A program made the position numbers and the translations under genes. Shown here piece by piece: positions 6,257 to 13,207 of a DNA stretch of 15,763 nt. Numbering within the stretch: the stretch's first letter is position 1; every line of letters begins with the position of its first letter. Source of the DNA: Streptomyces katrae (lineage in GTDB: Bacteria; Actinomycetota; Actinomycetes; Streptomycetales; Streptomycetaceae); NCBI RefSeq assembly GCF_000966975.1, contig NZ_JZWV01000010.1, positions 1-15,763 on the forward strand, in the 5' to 3' direction. The notes beneath the pieces were generated by a model that was not told the DNA's origin, made no database searches, and saw only the letters and a list, made by a program, of their open reading frames with translations.

Positions 6257-7263
6257 CAGTTCTCCCACTGCAGGCGGGCCACCGCGTCCAGGATCCGCTC
6301 CACACCGGGCAGGTGGTGCTTCTCCAGCATCGGCGGCGGGTACGGGATGTCGAAGCCCGTCACGCGCAGCACCGGCGCCTCCAGGTGGTGGAAGCAGCGC
6401 TCCGTCACCCGGGCCGCGATCTCCGCGCCCGGCCCGCCGAAGCCGCCGGCCTCGTGGACCACCACCGCGCGCCCGGTACGCCGTACGGAGGCGACGACGG
6501 TCTCCTCGTCGAAGGGGACGAGGGAGCGCAGGTCCACGACCTCCAGGTCCCAGCCCTCCTCGCGCGCCGCCTCGGCCGCCTCCAGGCAGACCGGCAGCGA
6601 CGGGCCGTACGTGATCAGGGTGGCGCTCGTACCGGCCCGGCGGACCAGGGCCTTGCCGATGCCCGGGACGGCCGTGGGGGCCTCCGGCGACCACGGCGAC
6701 TTGGACCAGTAGAGCCGCTTCGGCTCCAGGAAGACCACCGGGTCGTCGCTCGCGATCGACTCGCGCAGCAGCCCGTACGCGTCCTCGACCGTCGCCGGGG
6801 TCACGACGGTGAGCCCGGGGGTGGCCGTGTAGTAGGCCTCGGAGGAGTCGCAGTGGTGCTCGACGCCGCCGATGCCGCCGCCGTACGGCACGCGGATGGT
6901 GATCGGCATCGGCATCGCGCCCCGGGTGCGGTTGCGCATCTTCGCCACGTGCGAGATGAGCTGCTCGAAGGCCGGGTAGGCGAACGCGTCGAACTGCATC
7001 TCCACGACCGGCCGCAGCCCGTACATGGCCATGCCGACCGCCGTGCCGAGGATGCCGGCCTCCGCGAGCGGCGTGTCCGTCACCCGGTCCTCGCCGAACT
7101 CCTTCGCGAGCCCGTCGGTGATCCGGAAGACCCCGCCGAGCGTGCCGACGTCCTCGCCCATCACGTGGACGGTGGGGTCCTCGGCCATCGCGTCGCGCAT
7201 GGCCCGGGTCAGCGCCTGCGCCATCGTCGCGGGCTTGACCCCCTGCTCAGCCACCGTGGTCAT
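6256..7263 (-). CDS. bkdB: Branched-chain 2-oxoacid dehydrogenase E1 beta subunit
   Basis: A 335-aa transketolase-like beta subunit that forms the alpha2beta2 E1 with BkdA and completes the thiamine diphosphate site. Recognised segments are VMGEDVGTLGGVFRITDGL, TDTPLAEAGILGTAVGMAMYGLRPVVEMQF (E67 of PLAEAGI is the glutamate expected to activate the thiamine ring), MRNRTRG, RVPYGGGIGGVEHHCDSSEAYY, and DPVVFLEPKRLY. The C-terminal transketolase domain has LITYG, EVVDLRSLVPFD and VVVHEAGGFGG. Length is usual for the family. ATG 7263 overlaps the end of bkdA by four bases (ATGA), the standard coupling seen in bkd operons. I see no oddity. Confidence 0.95.
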   Translation of the reverse strand: MTTVAEQGVKPATMAQALTRAMRDAMAEDPTVHVMGEDVGTLGGVFRITDGLAKEFGEDRVTDTPLAEAGILGTAVGMAMYGLRPVVEMQFDAFAYPAFEQLISHVAKMRNRTRGAMPMPITIRVPYGGGIGGVEHHCDSSEAYYTATPGLTVVTPATVEDAYGLLRESIASDDPVVFLEPKRLYWSKSPWSPEAPTAVPGIGKALVRRAGTSATLITYGPSLPVCLEAAEAAREEGWDLEVVDLRSLVPFDEETVVASVRRTGRAVVVHEAGGFGGPGAEIAARVTERCFHHLEAPVLRVTGFDIPYPPPMLEKHHLPGVERILDAVARLQWEN

Positions 7264-8396
7264 GCGTCGTCCTCAGCTTCCAGTTCCGCGCGCAGCATGG
7301 CCGCCTGCTCGCGCAGCCGGCCGGTCTGCTCGGCGTAGACGTGCGCGAAGAGGTCCATCGGGTTCAGTACGGGCTCGGCGTTCATCCGCTCGCGCAGGTC
7401 CGCCGCCATCGCCTCCGCCGCGTCCCGCGCCTCCTGCATGCCGGCCTCGTCGAGCCAGCCGCGTCCGGTCAGCTCGCGCTCCAGCAGCCCGACCGGGTCG
7501 TGCGCCTTCCAGGCCTCCACCTCGGAGTCGGAGCGGTAGCGGGTCGCGTCGTCGGCGTTCGTGTGGGCCTCCATCCGGTAGGTGACGGCCTCGATCAGGG
7601 TCGGGCCGCCGCCCGAGCGCGCCCGCTTCACGGCCTCGGTGAGGACCTCGTGGAGCGCGGCGACGTCGTTGCCGTCGACCAGCCGGCCCGGCATGCCGTA
7701 GCCCACGGCCTTGTGGGCCAGGGTCGGGGCGGCCGTCTGCTTGGCGAGGGGGACGGAGATGGCGAAGCCGTTGTTCTGCACCAGGAAGACCACCGGGGCC
7801 TGCCAGACGGCCGCGAAGTTCAGCGCCTCGTGGAAGTCGCCCTCGCTGGTGCCGCCGTCGCCGACCATGGCGAGCGCGACCACGTCGTCCCCGCGCAGCC
7901 GCGCGGCGTGCGCCACGCCCACCGCGTGCGGGAGCTGGGTGGCGAGGGGGGTGCACAGGGGGGCTATGCGGTGCTCGCGCGGGTCGTAGCCGGTGTGCCA
8001 GTCACCGCGCAGCAGGGTCAGCGCCTGTACGGGGTCCAGTCCGCGCGCCACGGCCGCGAGGGTGTCGCGGTAGCTGGGGAAGAGCCAGTCCTGCTCCTCC
8101 AGGACCAGCGCGGCCGCGATCTCGGCGGCCTCCTGCCCGACGGTGGAGGGGTACACGGCAAGACGGCCCTGCCGGGTCAGCGCGGTGGCCTGCGCGTTGT
8201 AGCGGCGGCCCCGCACCAGCTCGGCGTAGTAGCGGCGCATCAGCGCGGGGTCGAGGTGCTCGGCGGCCGCCGTGCCCAGGACCCGGTAGGGCTCCGGGTC
8301 CGGAAGCAGCGGAGCGGCCTCCGTACGGGGCCTCCAGGCGGGCGGCGGGGTGACACGGTGGGACGCACCGGCACCGGGCAGCTCTTGGACCGTCAT
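7260..8396 (-). CDS. bkdA: Branched-chain 2-oxoacid dehydrogenase E1 alpha subunit
   Basis: A 378-aa thiamine diphosphate-dependent E1 alpha that decarboxylates branched 2-oxoacids from Val, Leu and Ile. The TDP/Mg2+ motif is GDGGTSEGDFHEALNFAAVWQAPVVFLVQNN (GDG at 180-182, ending in NN at 208-209). Other landmarks are YPSTVGQEAAEIAAAL, DWLFPSYRD, the PLATQLPHAVGVAHA segment, and the YRMEAHTNADDATRYR loop that matches the substrate and phosphorylation loop of BCKDH E1 alpha. First gene of the operon. ATG 8396 is preceded by a strong GAGGAGG at 11 nt, slightly long spacing. A GTG seven codons... upstream cannot use that site because it lies within it, so ATG 8396 is preferred. The promoter region carries a dyad (8461-8474) likely bound by the TetR protein encoded nearby. 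Confidence 0.93.
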   Translation of the reverse strand: MTVQELPGAGASHRVTPPPAWRPRTEAAPLLPDPEPYRVLGTAAAEHLDPALMRRYYAELVRGRRYNAQATALTRQGRLAVYPSTVGQEAAEIAAALVLEEQDWLFPSYRDTLAAVARGLDPVQALTLLRGDWHTGYDPREHRIAPLCTPLATQLPHAVGVAHAARLRGDDVVALAMVGDGGTSEGDFHEALNFAAVWQAPVVFLVQNNGFAISVPLAKQTAAPTLAHKAVGYGMPGRLVDGNDVAALHEVLTEAVKRARSGGGPTLIEAVTYRMEAHTNADDATRYRSDSEVEAWKAHDPVGLLERELTGRGWLDEAGMQEARDAAEAMAADLRERMNAEPVLNPMDLFAHVYAEQTGRLREQAAMLRAELEAEDDA

Positions 8397-8455
8397 GGCG
8401 GCGTACACCTCCTCGTGGGAAGCGGGCAGAAGGACTCCCCGGTTGTGGGGTGCCT

Positions 8456-8485
8456 CACCTACCGATTGTTCGGTCGTCGGCGCAA
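8456..8485 (-). promoter_or_regulatory. Candidate bkdABC promoter
   Basis: On the minus strand a weak -35 TTGCGC (8485-8480) and a -10 TAGGTG (8461-8456) are separated by 18 nt. The ACCGATTGTTCGGT dyad lies almost exactly in the spacer, the position expected for a repressor. Both boxes are imperfect, so the call rests largely on the parallel with the paaN promoter. Confidence 0.35.
8461..8474. promoter_or_regulatory. TetR operator candidate in the bkdA/bkdR intergenic region
   Basis: ACCGATTGTTCGGT is an imperfect dyad with ACCGA/TCGGT arms. It differs by one base from the dyad at 11411-11424 in front of paaN and the 3-hydroxyacyl-CoA dehydrogenase. The ACCG(N2)CG(N2)CGGT core is, from memory, that reported for the TetR-type phenylacetate repressor PaaR of Corynebacterium; this copy has TG in place of the central CG. 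Confidence 0.6.
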
Positions 8486-8508
8486 TTTGGCTACAGGCGG
8501 CTCCAGGC

Positions 8509-8517
8509 TGTGGACAA
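8509..8517 (-). other. Perfect DnaA box (minus strand) upstream of bkdR
   Basis: TGTGGACAA on the plus strand is TTGTCCACA on the minus strand, the preferred Streptomyces DnaA box. It overlaps the TGGACA that could serve as the bkdR -35, so DnaA binding here would compete with RNA polymerase. Confidence 0.5.
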
Positions 8518-8539
8518 ACTGGCGACGGGGCCCTGGGAT
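8511..8539 (+). promoter_or_regulatory. Candidate bkdR promoter
   Basis: -35 TGGACA (8511-8516), 17-nt spacer, -10 TGGGAT (8534-8539, one mismatch from TAGGAT). Transcription would start near 8546 and give a leader of about 30 nt with GGGAGG 9 nt before ATG 8576. Confidence 0.45.
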
Positions 8540-8575
8540 GGGTGCAGGACGTCCAGCAGAGGGAGGCAGTGGGCA

Positions 8576-9184
8576 ATGCCGGATGAACAAATGGCCGCAG
8601 CGGGCTCCGTACCGGCTTCACCGGGGGCCGCCCCGGCAGCCCCACCGGCCCCTCCGGCCGCGCCGGTGCCCGCCCCGCCGGTGCCGCCGGCGCCGGCCGC
8701 CGCGCCCCGCCCGCTCGACCCGATCGACCGGTCGATCATGCGGCTGCTCCAGACGGACGGCCGCGCGTCGATACGGTCGGTGGCCGAGCAGGTGCACGTC
8801 TCGCGCGCCAACGCGTACGCCCGGATCAACCGGCTGATCGACGACGGGGTGATCCGCGGATTCACGGCTCGGGTGAACCACGAACGCGCAGGTCAGGGCG
8901 CTTCCGCCTATATCACCCTGAAGATCGTCCAGAACTCGTGGCGGACGGTGCGGGAGAAGTTGCGCGAGCTGCCGGGGGCCGCCCACATCGCACTCGTCAG
9001 CGGGGATTTCGACGTCCTGCTGCTGGTCCACACGGCGGACAACCGGACCCTGCGGGAGCTGGTGCTGACCCGTCTGCAGTCCATCCCGGAGGTGCTCTCC
9101 ACCCGCACGCTGCTGGTGTTCGAGGAAACGGACCTGCTGGACCCGGGCCCGCCCGCCGGCGGCCCGGCGCTCGCGGAGGACTGA
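8576..9184 (+). CDS. bkdR: Lrp/AsnC-family regulator, BkdR-like
   Basis: A 202-aa feast/famine-type regulator, divergent from bkdABC and so probably its activator or repressor responding to branched-chain amino or keto acids. The AsnC helix-turn-helix covers about residues 47-100 (LDPIDRSIMRLLQTDGRASIRSVAEQVHVSRANAYARINRLIDDGVIRGF). The RAM effector domain covers about 108-185 with the typical SGDFDVLLLVHTADNRTL turn. ATG 8576 has GGGAGG at 9 nt; ATG 8591 is an alternative. Lrp proteins are usually about 150 aa; here residues 7-46 are an extra, nearly pure Ala/Pro/Val tract (PAAPPAPPAAPVPAPPVPP), presumably a disordered arm. The start cannot easily be moved past it because no in-frame start with a good site follows before the HTH. 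The bkdR name is by context and family. Confidence 0.88.
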   Translation: MPDEQMAAAGSVPASPGAAPAAPPAPPAAPVPAPPVPPAPAAAPRPLDPIDRSIMRLLQTDGRASIRSVAEQVHVSRANAYARINRLIDDGVIRGFTARVNHERAGQGASAYITLKIVQNSWRTVREKLRELPGAAHIALVSGDFDVLLLVHTADNRTLRELVLTRLQSIPEVLSTRTLLVFEETDLLDPGPPAGGPALAED

Positions 9185-9191
9185 GGAGGGG

Positions 9192-9221
9192 CCGGGAGGA
9201 GGGCTCCCGCTCTCCTCCCGG
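9192..9221. terminator. Bidirectional terminator hairpin between bkdR and tetR
   Basis: CCGGGAGGAG and CTCCTCCCGG form a perfect 10-bp stem around a 10-nt loop. It sits between the TGA of bkdR (ending 9184) and the stop of the converging tetR gene (9226). No U-tract. Confidence 0.7.
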
Positions 9222-9225
9222 GACG

Positions 9226-9813
9226 TCAGGACTTCGTGCGCAGGCCGTCCAGGGCCATGCTGACCACCGCGTCCGCGAGCTGGTCGGGGGTCGTGCCCGG
9301 GTGCGGGCGGTACCACTCGACCAGCGAGTTGACCATGCCGAAGAGCAGCCGGGTGGCCAGCCGGATGTCCATGTCCGCCCGCAGGTCGCCGTCCGCGGCG
9401 GCGGCCTTGAGCAGCTCCGCCACCTGGTGGTCGAACTCGCGGCGGCGCTCCAGGGCCCAGCGCTCGGTGCGGGTGTTCCCGCGCACCCGCAGCAGCAGGG
9501 TGACGTACGGGAGTTCCGCGACGAGGACCTCGACCGTGCGGCGGGTGACGTACTCGACGCGGGCGACCGCCCGGCCGCGCAGGGCGCCGGGCTCCTCCAG
9601 GACCGCGAAGAGCTCGTCCAGCGCCCGGCTGACGGCGCGCTGCAGCAGCTCCTCCTTGCCCGCGACGTGGTGGTAGATCGAGGACTTGGAGATGCCGGCG
9701 GCCTTGGAGAGGTGCTCCATGGACGTGCCGTCGTAGCCGCGCTCGTTGAAGACCTGCACCGCCACCGACAGGAGCGTCTCGGGGGTGTAGGTGTCCCGCC
9801 TGGCCGTGGTCAT
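9226..9813 (-). CDS. TetR-family regulator, PaaR/FadR-like candidate, co-transcribed with 3-hydroxyacyl-CoA dehydrogenase
   Basis: A 195-aa TetR repressor. The HTH domain at about residues 10-56 is canonical (TPETLLSVAVQVFNERGYDGTSMEHLSKAAGISKSSIYHHVAGKEELLQ). The C-terminal helical domain includes YVTLLLRVRGNTRTERWALERRREFDHQVAELLKAA and LATRLLFGMVNSLVEWYRP, a layout common among fatty-acid and acyl-CoA-responsive members. ATG 9813 overlaps the end of the upstream dehydrogenase gene (ATGA), so the regulator is the second gene of that operon and would control its own expression from the promoter near 11.4 kb. The shared dyads at 8461-8474 and 11411-11424 are its most plausible operators. Likely ligand: an acyl- or aryl-CoA (inference). 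Confidence 0.9.
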   Translation of the reverse strand: MTTARRDTYTPETLLSVAVQVFNERGYDGTSMEHLSKAAGISKSSIYHHVAGKEELLQRAVSRALDELFAVLEEPGALRGRAVARVEYVTRRTVEVLVAELPYVTLLLRVRGNTRTERWALERRREFDHQVAELLKAAAADGDLRADMDIRLATRLLFGMVNSLVEWYRPHPGTTPDQLADAVVSMALDGLRTKS

Positions 9814-11354
9814 CCGGTGCCCTCCTCCGCCGCTTCGCCCCCGTCGTCCCCGTCCGCTTCGCCGTCGTCCGCGTAGCCCAGCTTGAAGAGGGCCAGGGAG
9901 GGTGCGTAGCGGCCGCCGGGACAGCGCTCATCCAGGTGGTGCAGGAGGTCGTAGGCCCAGTCCCGGCCGACCCGCGCGTGCCATTCGGAGGGGCCCAGCG
10001 GGTAGTTGACGCCGAGCCGCATCGCGGTGTCGATGTCCTCGGCGGAGGCCACGCCGCGGGCCACCGCGTCGGCCGTGAGGTCGATCAGCATGGCCACGGT
10101 CCGGGCGACGATCATGCCGGGGACGTCGCCGATGACGGAGACCTTCTTGCCGAGCTTCTGGAAGAGGCCGACGGCCTCGGCGAGGGTGCGCTCGCTGGTG
10201 TCCGCGCTGACCGACAGGGCGATCCGGGTGGCGTCGCGGTAGTCCAGGGCGAGGTCGAAGTAGACGACGTCGGTGAACTCGACGGCCGTCTTGCCGTCGG
10301 CGAGCACCAGCTGGCCCTCGCCGGGCAGCTGGATGTACGGGCCGCCGTGCGCGGTGGAGGTCACCGCGATCCCGGCCTCCTCGATCAGCCCCGCCAGGGC
10401 GGCGGCCGGGCCGAGGTCGCCCACCACGGTCACCTTCGCCGGCGCCTCCTCGGGACCGGCGGTGCGCGGCGCGGGCGGCTGCGCGCCCTCGCCGTACGGG
10501 TACCAGCCGTGCCCGGACTTGCGGCCGAGGCGGCCCGACTGGACGAGCCGGCGCTGGGCGAGCGAGGGGGTGAACTTGGGGCTGCGGAAGAAGGACTCCC
10601 AGACCGAGCGGGTGACGGCCTCGTTGACGTCCTGGCCGATCAGGTCGGTCAGCGCGAACGGGCCCATCTTGAAGCCGCCGCTCTCGCGCAGGACGGCGTC
10701 GATGGTCGCGGGGTCGGCGCCCTGCTCCTCGTACACGGCGAAGGCTTCGGCGTAGAAGGGGCGGGCGATCCGGTTGACGATGAAGCCGGGGGTGTCGGCG
10801 CAGCGGACCGGCGTCTTCCCCCAGCCCAGGACGGTGCGGTACGCGCGCTCGGCGGCGGCCGGGTCGGTGGCGGAGCCGCTCACCACCTCCACGAGGGGGA
10901 GCAGCGGGGCCGGGTTGAAGAAGTGCAGGCCGAGGAAGCGGCCGGGGTGCGCGAGGCCGGCGGCGAGCTCGGTGACGGAGAGGGAGGAGGTGTTGGTGGC
11001 CAGCAGGGTGTCCGGCGAAACCACCTCTTCGAGTGCCGCGAAGAGGGCGCGCTTGACGCTGACGTCCTCGACGACGGCCTCGATGACGAGCGCGGCGTCC
11101 GCGAGACCGGCCAGGCCGTCGGCCGCCCGGATCCGGCCGGCCGCGTCCTCGGCCTCGGCCGGGTCGAGGCGTCCCTTGGCGGCCATCCGCTCGACGCGGT
11201 CGCGGACGAGGGAGGCGCCGGTCGCGGCGAGGGCGCCGTCGATGTCGTGGATCAGCACGCGGTGACCTGCGAGGAGGGCCACCTGGGCGATTCCCTGTCC
11301 CATGGTGCCGGCGCCGACGACCGCCACAGTGCGGGACCGCTCGATTGCTGTCAT
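9810..11354 (-). CDS. 3-hydroxyacyl-CoA dehydrogenase, PaaH/PaaC-like (two C-terminal domains)
   Basis: A 514-aa NAD-dependent L-3-hydroxyacyl-CoA dehydrogenase. The first 3HCDH_N Rossmann domain has VAVVGAGTMGQGIAQ (GxGxxG at 14-19), NTSSLSVTELA, and the catalytic LGLHFFNPAPLLPLVEVV with His144 and Glu156. The first 3HCDH_C domain starts near DTPGFIVNRIARPFYAEA (188-205). Residues about 305-370 look like a reduced Rossmann-like insert, followed by a second 3HCDH_C (DVPGMIVARTVAMLIDLTADAVARGVASAEDIDTAMRLGVNYPLGP). This architecture and length are those of 3-hydroxyadipyl-CoA dehydrogenases of phenylacetate catabolism and related 3-hydroxybutyryl-CoA dehydrogenases. ATG 11354 has GGAGG at 8 nt. 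The end is a very acidic tail (DDGEADGDDGGEAAEEGTG) overlapping tetR. Divergent paaN supports an aromatic or branched acyl-CoA role. Confidence 0.9.
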   Translation of the reverse strand: MTAIERSRTVAVVGAGTMGQGIAQVALLAGHRVLIHDIDGALAATGASLVRDRVERMAAKGRLDPAEAEDAAGRIRAADGLAGLADAALVIEAVVEDVSVKRALFAALEEVVSPDTLLATNTSSLSVTELAAGLAHPGRFLGLHFFNPAPLLPLVEVVSGSATDPAAAERAYRTVLGWGKTPVRCADTPGFIVNRIARPFYAEAFAVYEEQGADPATIDAVLRESGGFKMGPFALTDLIGQDVNEAVTRSVWESFFRSPKFTPSLAQRRLVQSGRLGRKSGHGWYPYGEGAQPPAPRTAGPEEAPAKVTVVGDLGPAAALAGLIEEAGIAVTSTAHGGPYIQLPGEGQLVLADGKTAVEFTDVVYFDLALDYRDATRIALSVSADTSERTLAEAVGLFQKLGKKVSVIGDVPGMIVARTVAMLIDLTADAVARGVASAEDIDTAMRLGVNYPLGPSEWHARVGRDWAYDLLHHLDERCPGGRYAPSLALFKLGYADDGEADGDDGGEAAEEGTG

Positions 11355-11376
11355 GTCCTGATCCTCCCGCACCGGG

Positions 11377-11385
11377 TTGTCCACA
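11377..11385 (+). other. Perfect DnaA box upstream of the 3-hydroxyacyl-CoA dehydrogenase gene
   Basis: TTGTCCACA, identical to the preferred Streptomyces DnaA box. It lies 22 bp before the dehydrogenase start and 25 bp from the TetR operator candidate. On the minus strand it reads TGTGGACAA towards the dehydrogenase, the same order (operator, then box, then gene) as in front of bkdR. Confidence 0.5.
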
Positions 11386-11402
11386 GGTCCTGCCGGGCCC
11401 TC

Positions 11403-11430
11403 TTGTCCCGACCGATCGTTCGGTTACTCT
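11403..11430 (+). promoter_or_regulatory. Candidate paaN promoter
   Basis: -35 TTGTCC (11403-11408), 16-nt spacer, -10 TACTCT (11425-11430). The ACCGATCGTTCGGT dyad fills the spacer exactly, as expected of a TetR-type repressor that excludes RNA polymerase. The start would be near 11437, giving a leader of about 85 nt. Confidence 0.5.
11411..11424. promoter_or_regulatory. TetR operator candidate between 3-hydroxyacyl-CoA dehydrogenase and paaN
   Basis: ACCGATCGTTCGGT is a near-perfect dyad (12 of 14 positions symmetric) and fits the ACCG(N2)CG(N2)CGGT core. It is centred in the 168-bp divergent promoter region of the operon that encodes the TetR protein itself, so autoregulation is the simplest reading. 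Confidence 0.65.
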
Positions 11431-11522
11431 AACTCCAGTCTGCTCTTCTTCACCCGCCCCTGCCTGATCTCACGCTGAGAACCAGCCTGATCCTGCCCGG
11501 CTCAACGAGGAGTTGGTCCCTG

Positions 11523-13187
11523 ATGGCCGCCGAGCTCACCCTCTCCCAGCTCACCGAGAAGCACCGGCCCACCCTGGACCAGGCGCTGGCTGCCATCCGC
11601 AGCCGCGCCTACTGGTCCCCGCACCCCGAGCACCCGAAGGCCTACGGGGAGACCGCCCCGGCCGAGGGGCTCGCCGCCTTCGAGGCCGTCCGCGGCACCC
11701 GCTTCGACCTCGACCAGCCCGGCACCGACGGCTGGACCGGCGGCGAGGTCTCCCCGTACGGCCCGGAGCTGGGCGTGGAGTACCCGCACGCCGACGCGGA
11801 CGTGCTGCTGCCCGCGATGAAGGCCGGCATCGCCGCCTGGCGGGACGCCGGTCCCGAGACCCGCGCCCTGGTCTCCATCTCGGCCCGCACCCACGAATTC
11901 GCGCACGCGGTGATGCACACCAGCGGCCAGGCCTTCATGATGGCCTTCCAGGCGGGCGGCCCCCACGCGCAGGACCGCGGCCTGGAGGCCGTCGCCTACG
12001 CGTACGAGGAGCAGACCCGGGTCCCCGGCCAGGCGGACTGGTCCAAGCCGCAGGGCAAGCGCGACCCGCTGGAGCTCGGCAAGACCTTCACGGCGGTGCC
12101 GCGCGGCATCGCGCTGGTGATCGGCTGCAACACCTTCCCCACCTGGAACGGCTACCCCGGCCTGTTCGCCTCCCTGGCCACCGGCAACGCCGTCCTGGTC
12201 AAGCCGCACCCGCGCGCCGTCCTCCCGCTGGCCCTGACCGTCAAGGTGGCCCGCGAGGTGCTGGCCGAGGCGGGCTTCGACCCGAACCTGGTGGCGCTGG
12301 CGGTCGAGCGGCCGGGCGAGGGCATCGCCAAGACCCTGGCGGTCCGGCCCGAGATCAAGCTGATCGACTACACGGGGTCGACGGAGTTCGGCGACTGGCT
12401 GGAGGCCAACGCCCGCCAGGCCCAGGTCTACACGGAGAAGGCCGGCGTCAACACCGTCGTCGTCGACTCGACCTCGGACTACAAGGGCATGCTGTCCAAT
12501 CTGGCCTTCTCCCTCTCGCTCTACAGCGGCCAGATGTGCACCACCCCGCAGAACCTGCTGATCCCCCGCGAGGGCATCGAGACGGACGCCGGGCACAAGT
12601 CGTACGACGAGGTCGTCGCCGACCTCGCCGCCTCGGTCGGCGGCCTGCTGGGCGACGACGCCCGGGCCAACGCGCTGCTGGGCGCCCTGGTCAACCCGGA
12701 CGTCAAGGCCCGCCTGGAGGCGGCGGCCGGCCTGGGCGAGGTCGCGCTGGCCTCCCGCGAGGTGGCGAACCCCGAGTTCCCCGACGCGGTCGTACGGACC
12801 CCGGTGATCGTGAAGCTGGACGCCGGCAAGCAGGACCCGGAGGCGGCCTACCTGTCGGAGTGCTTCGGCCCGGTCTCCTTCGCGGTGGCGGTGGACTCCA
12901 CGGCCGACGCCCTGGAACTGCTGCGCCGCACGGTGCGGGAGAAGGGCGCGATGACGGTGGGCGCGTACACCACTTCCGCGGACACCGAGCGGGCGATCGA
13001 GGAGGTCTGCCTGGAGGAGTCGGCGCAGCTGTCGCTGAACCTGACGGGCGGGGTCTACGTCAACCAGACCGCGGCCTTCTCCGACTTCCACGGCTCGGGC
13101 GGCAACCCGGCGGCGAACGCCGCGCTGTGCGACGGGGCGTTCGTCTCGAACCGCTTCCGCGTGGTGGAGGTCCGCCGCCAGGCCTGA
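11523..13187 (+). CDS. paaN: PaaN-type aldehyde dehydrogenase (phenylacetate degradation protein PaaN, single-domain form)
   Basis: A 554-aa aldehyde dehydrogenase superfamily protein of the PaaN group. The longer E. coli PaaZ oxidises the ring-opened semialdehyde of phenylacetyl-CoA catabolism. Seen: GIALVIGCNTFPTWNGYPGLFASLATGNAVLVKPHP (oxyanion Asn203 and cofactor-binding Lys227), LIDYTGSTEFGDWLE, Glu305 in VYTEKAGVN, and catalytic Cys339 in LYSGQMCTTPQN. The C-terminal part has ECFGPVSFAVAVDS. The protein ends shortly after FSDFHGSGGNP, with no MaoC-type hydratase domain, so it is not a PaaZ fusion. The N-terminal 110 residues are a PaaN-specific extension (RAYWSPHPEHPKAYGE). ATG 11523 follows GAGGAG at 10 nt. 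No paaABCDE or paaK genes are in the window, so the physiological substrate is open. Likely repressed by the local TetR. Confidence 0.88.
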   Translation: MAAELTLSQLTEKHRPTLDQALAAIRSRAYWSPHPEHPKAYGETAPAEGLAAFEAVRGTRFDLDQPGTDGWTGGEVSPYGPELGVEYPHADADVLLPAMKAGIAAWRDAGPETRALVSISARTHEFAHAVMHTSGQAFMMAFQAGGPHAQDRGLEAVAYAYEEQTRVPGQADWSKPQGKRDPLELGKTFTAVPRGIALVIGCNTFPTWNGYPGLFASLATGNAVLVKPHPRAVLPLALTVKVAREVLAEAGFDPNLVALAVERPGEGIAKTLAVRPEIKLIDYTGSTEFGDWLEANARQAQVYTEKAGVNTVVVDSTSDYKGMLSNLAFSLSLYSGQMCTTPQNLLIPREGIETDAGHKSYDEVVADLAASVGGLLGDDARANALLGALVNPDVKARLEAAAGLGEVALASREVANPEFPDAVVRTPVIVKLDAGKQDPEAAYLSECFGPVSFAVAVDSTADALELLRRTVREKGAMTVGAYTTSADTERAIEEVCLEESAQLSLNLTGGVYVNQTAAFSDFHGSGGNPAANAALCDGAFVSNRFRVVEVRRQA

Positions 13188-13207
13188 TCCACCGGGCCGG
13201 ATCCGCC

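Noticed and set aside
6464..6477. ACCGCGCGCCCGGT, another match to the ACCG(N2)CG(N2)CGGT core
   Set aside because: It lies inside the bkdB coding sequence, is all GC between the arms, and is expected by chance in DNA this GC-rich. It also warns that the core alone is not enough evidence; the two intergenic copies count because of near identity and promoter position.
3794..6712. A roughly 970-codon open frame on the plus strand
   Set aside because: Arg/Gly/Pro-rich composition with no domain, running through the monooxygenase in another frame and antisense to bkdC and bkdB. A GC-skew artefact.
8437..8450. CCCC-GGTTGT-GGGG hairpin in the bkdA leader
   Set aside because: A 4-bp stem is too weak and too likely by chance in GC-rich DNA to call an attenuator or riboswitch.
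11377..11385. TGTGGACAA (minus strand) as -35 of the 3-hydroxyacyl-CoA dehydrogenase promoter
   Set aside because: At 17 nt downstream the sequence is CAGGAC next to the ATG, not a -10, and the ribosome binding site occupies the spacer. The DnaA-box reading is kept instead; the true promoter of this gene was not identified.
9936..11432. Long plus-strand open frame antisense to the 3-hydroxyacyl-CoA dehydrogenase
   Set aside because: Mirror of real codon bias on the minus strand; no recognisable protein motif.
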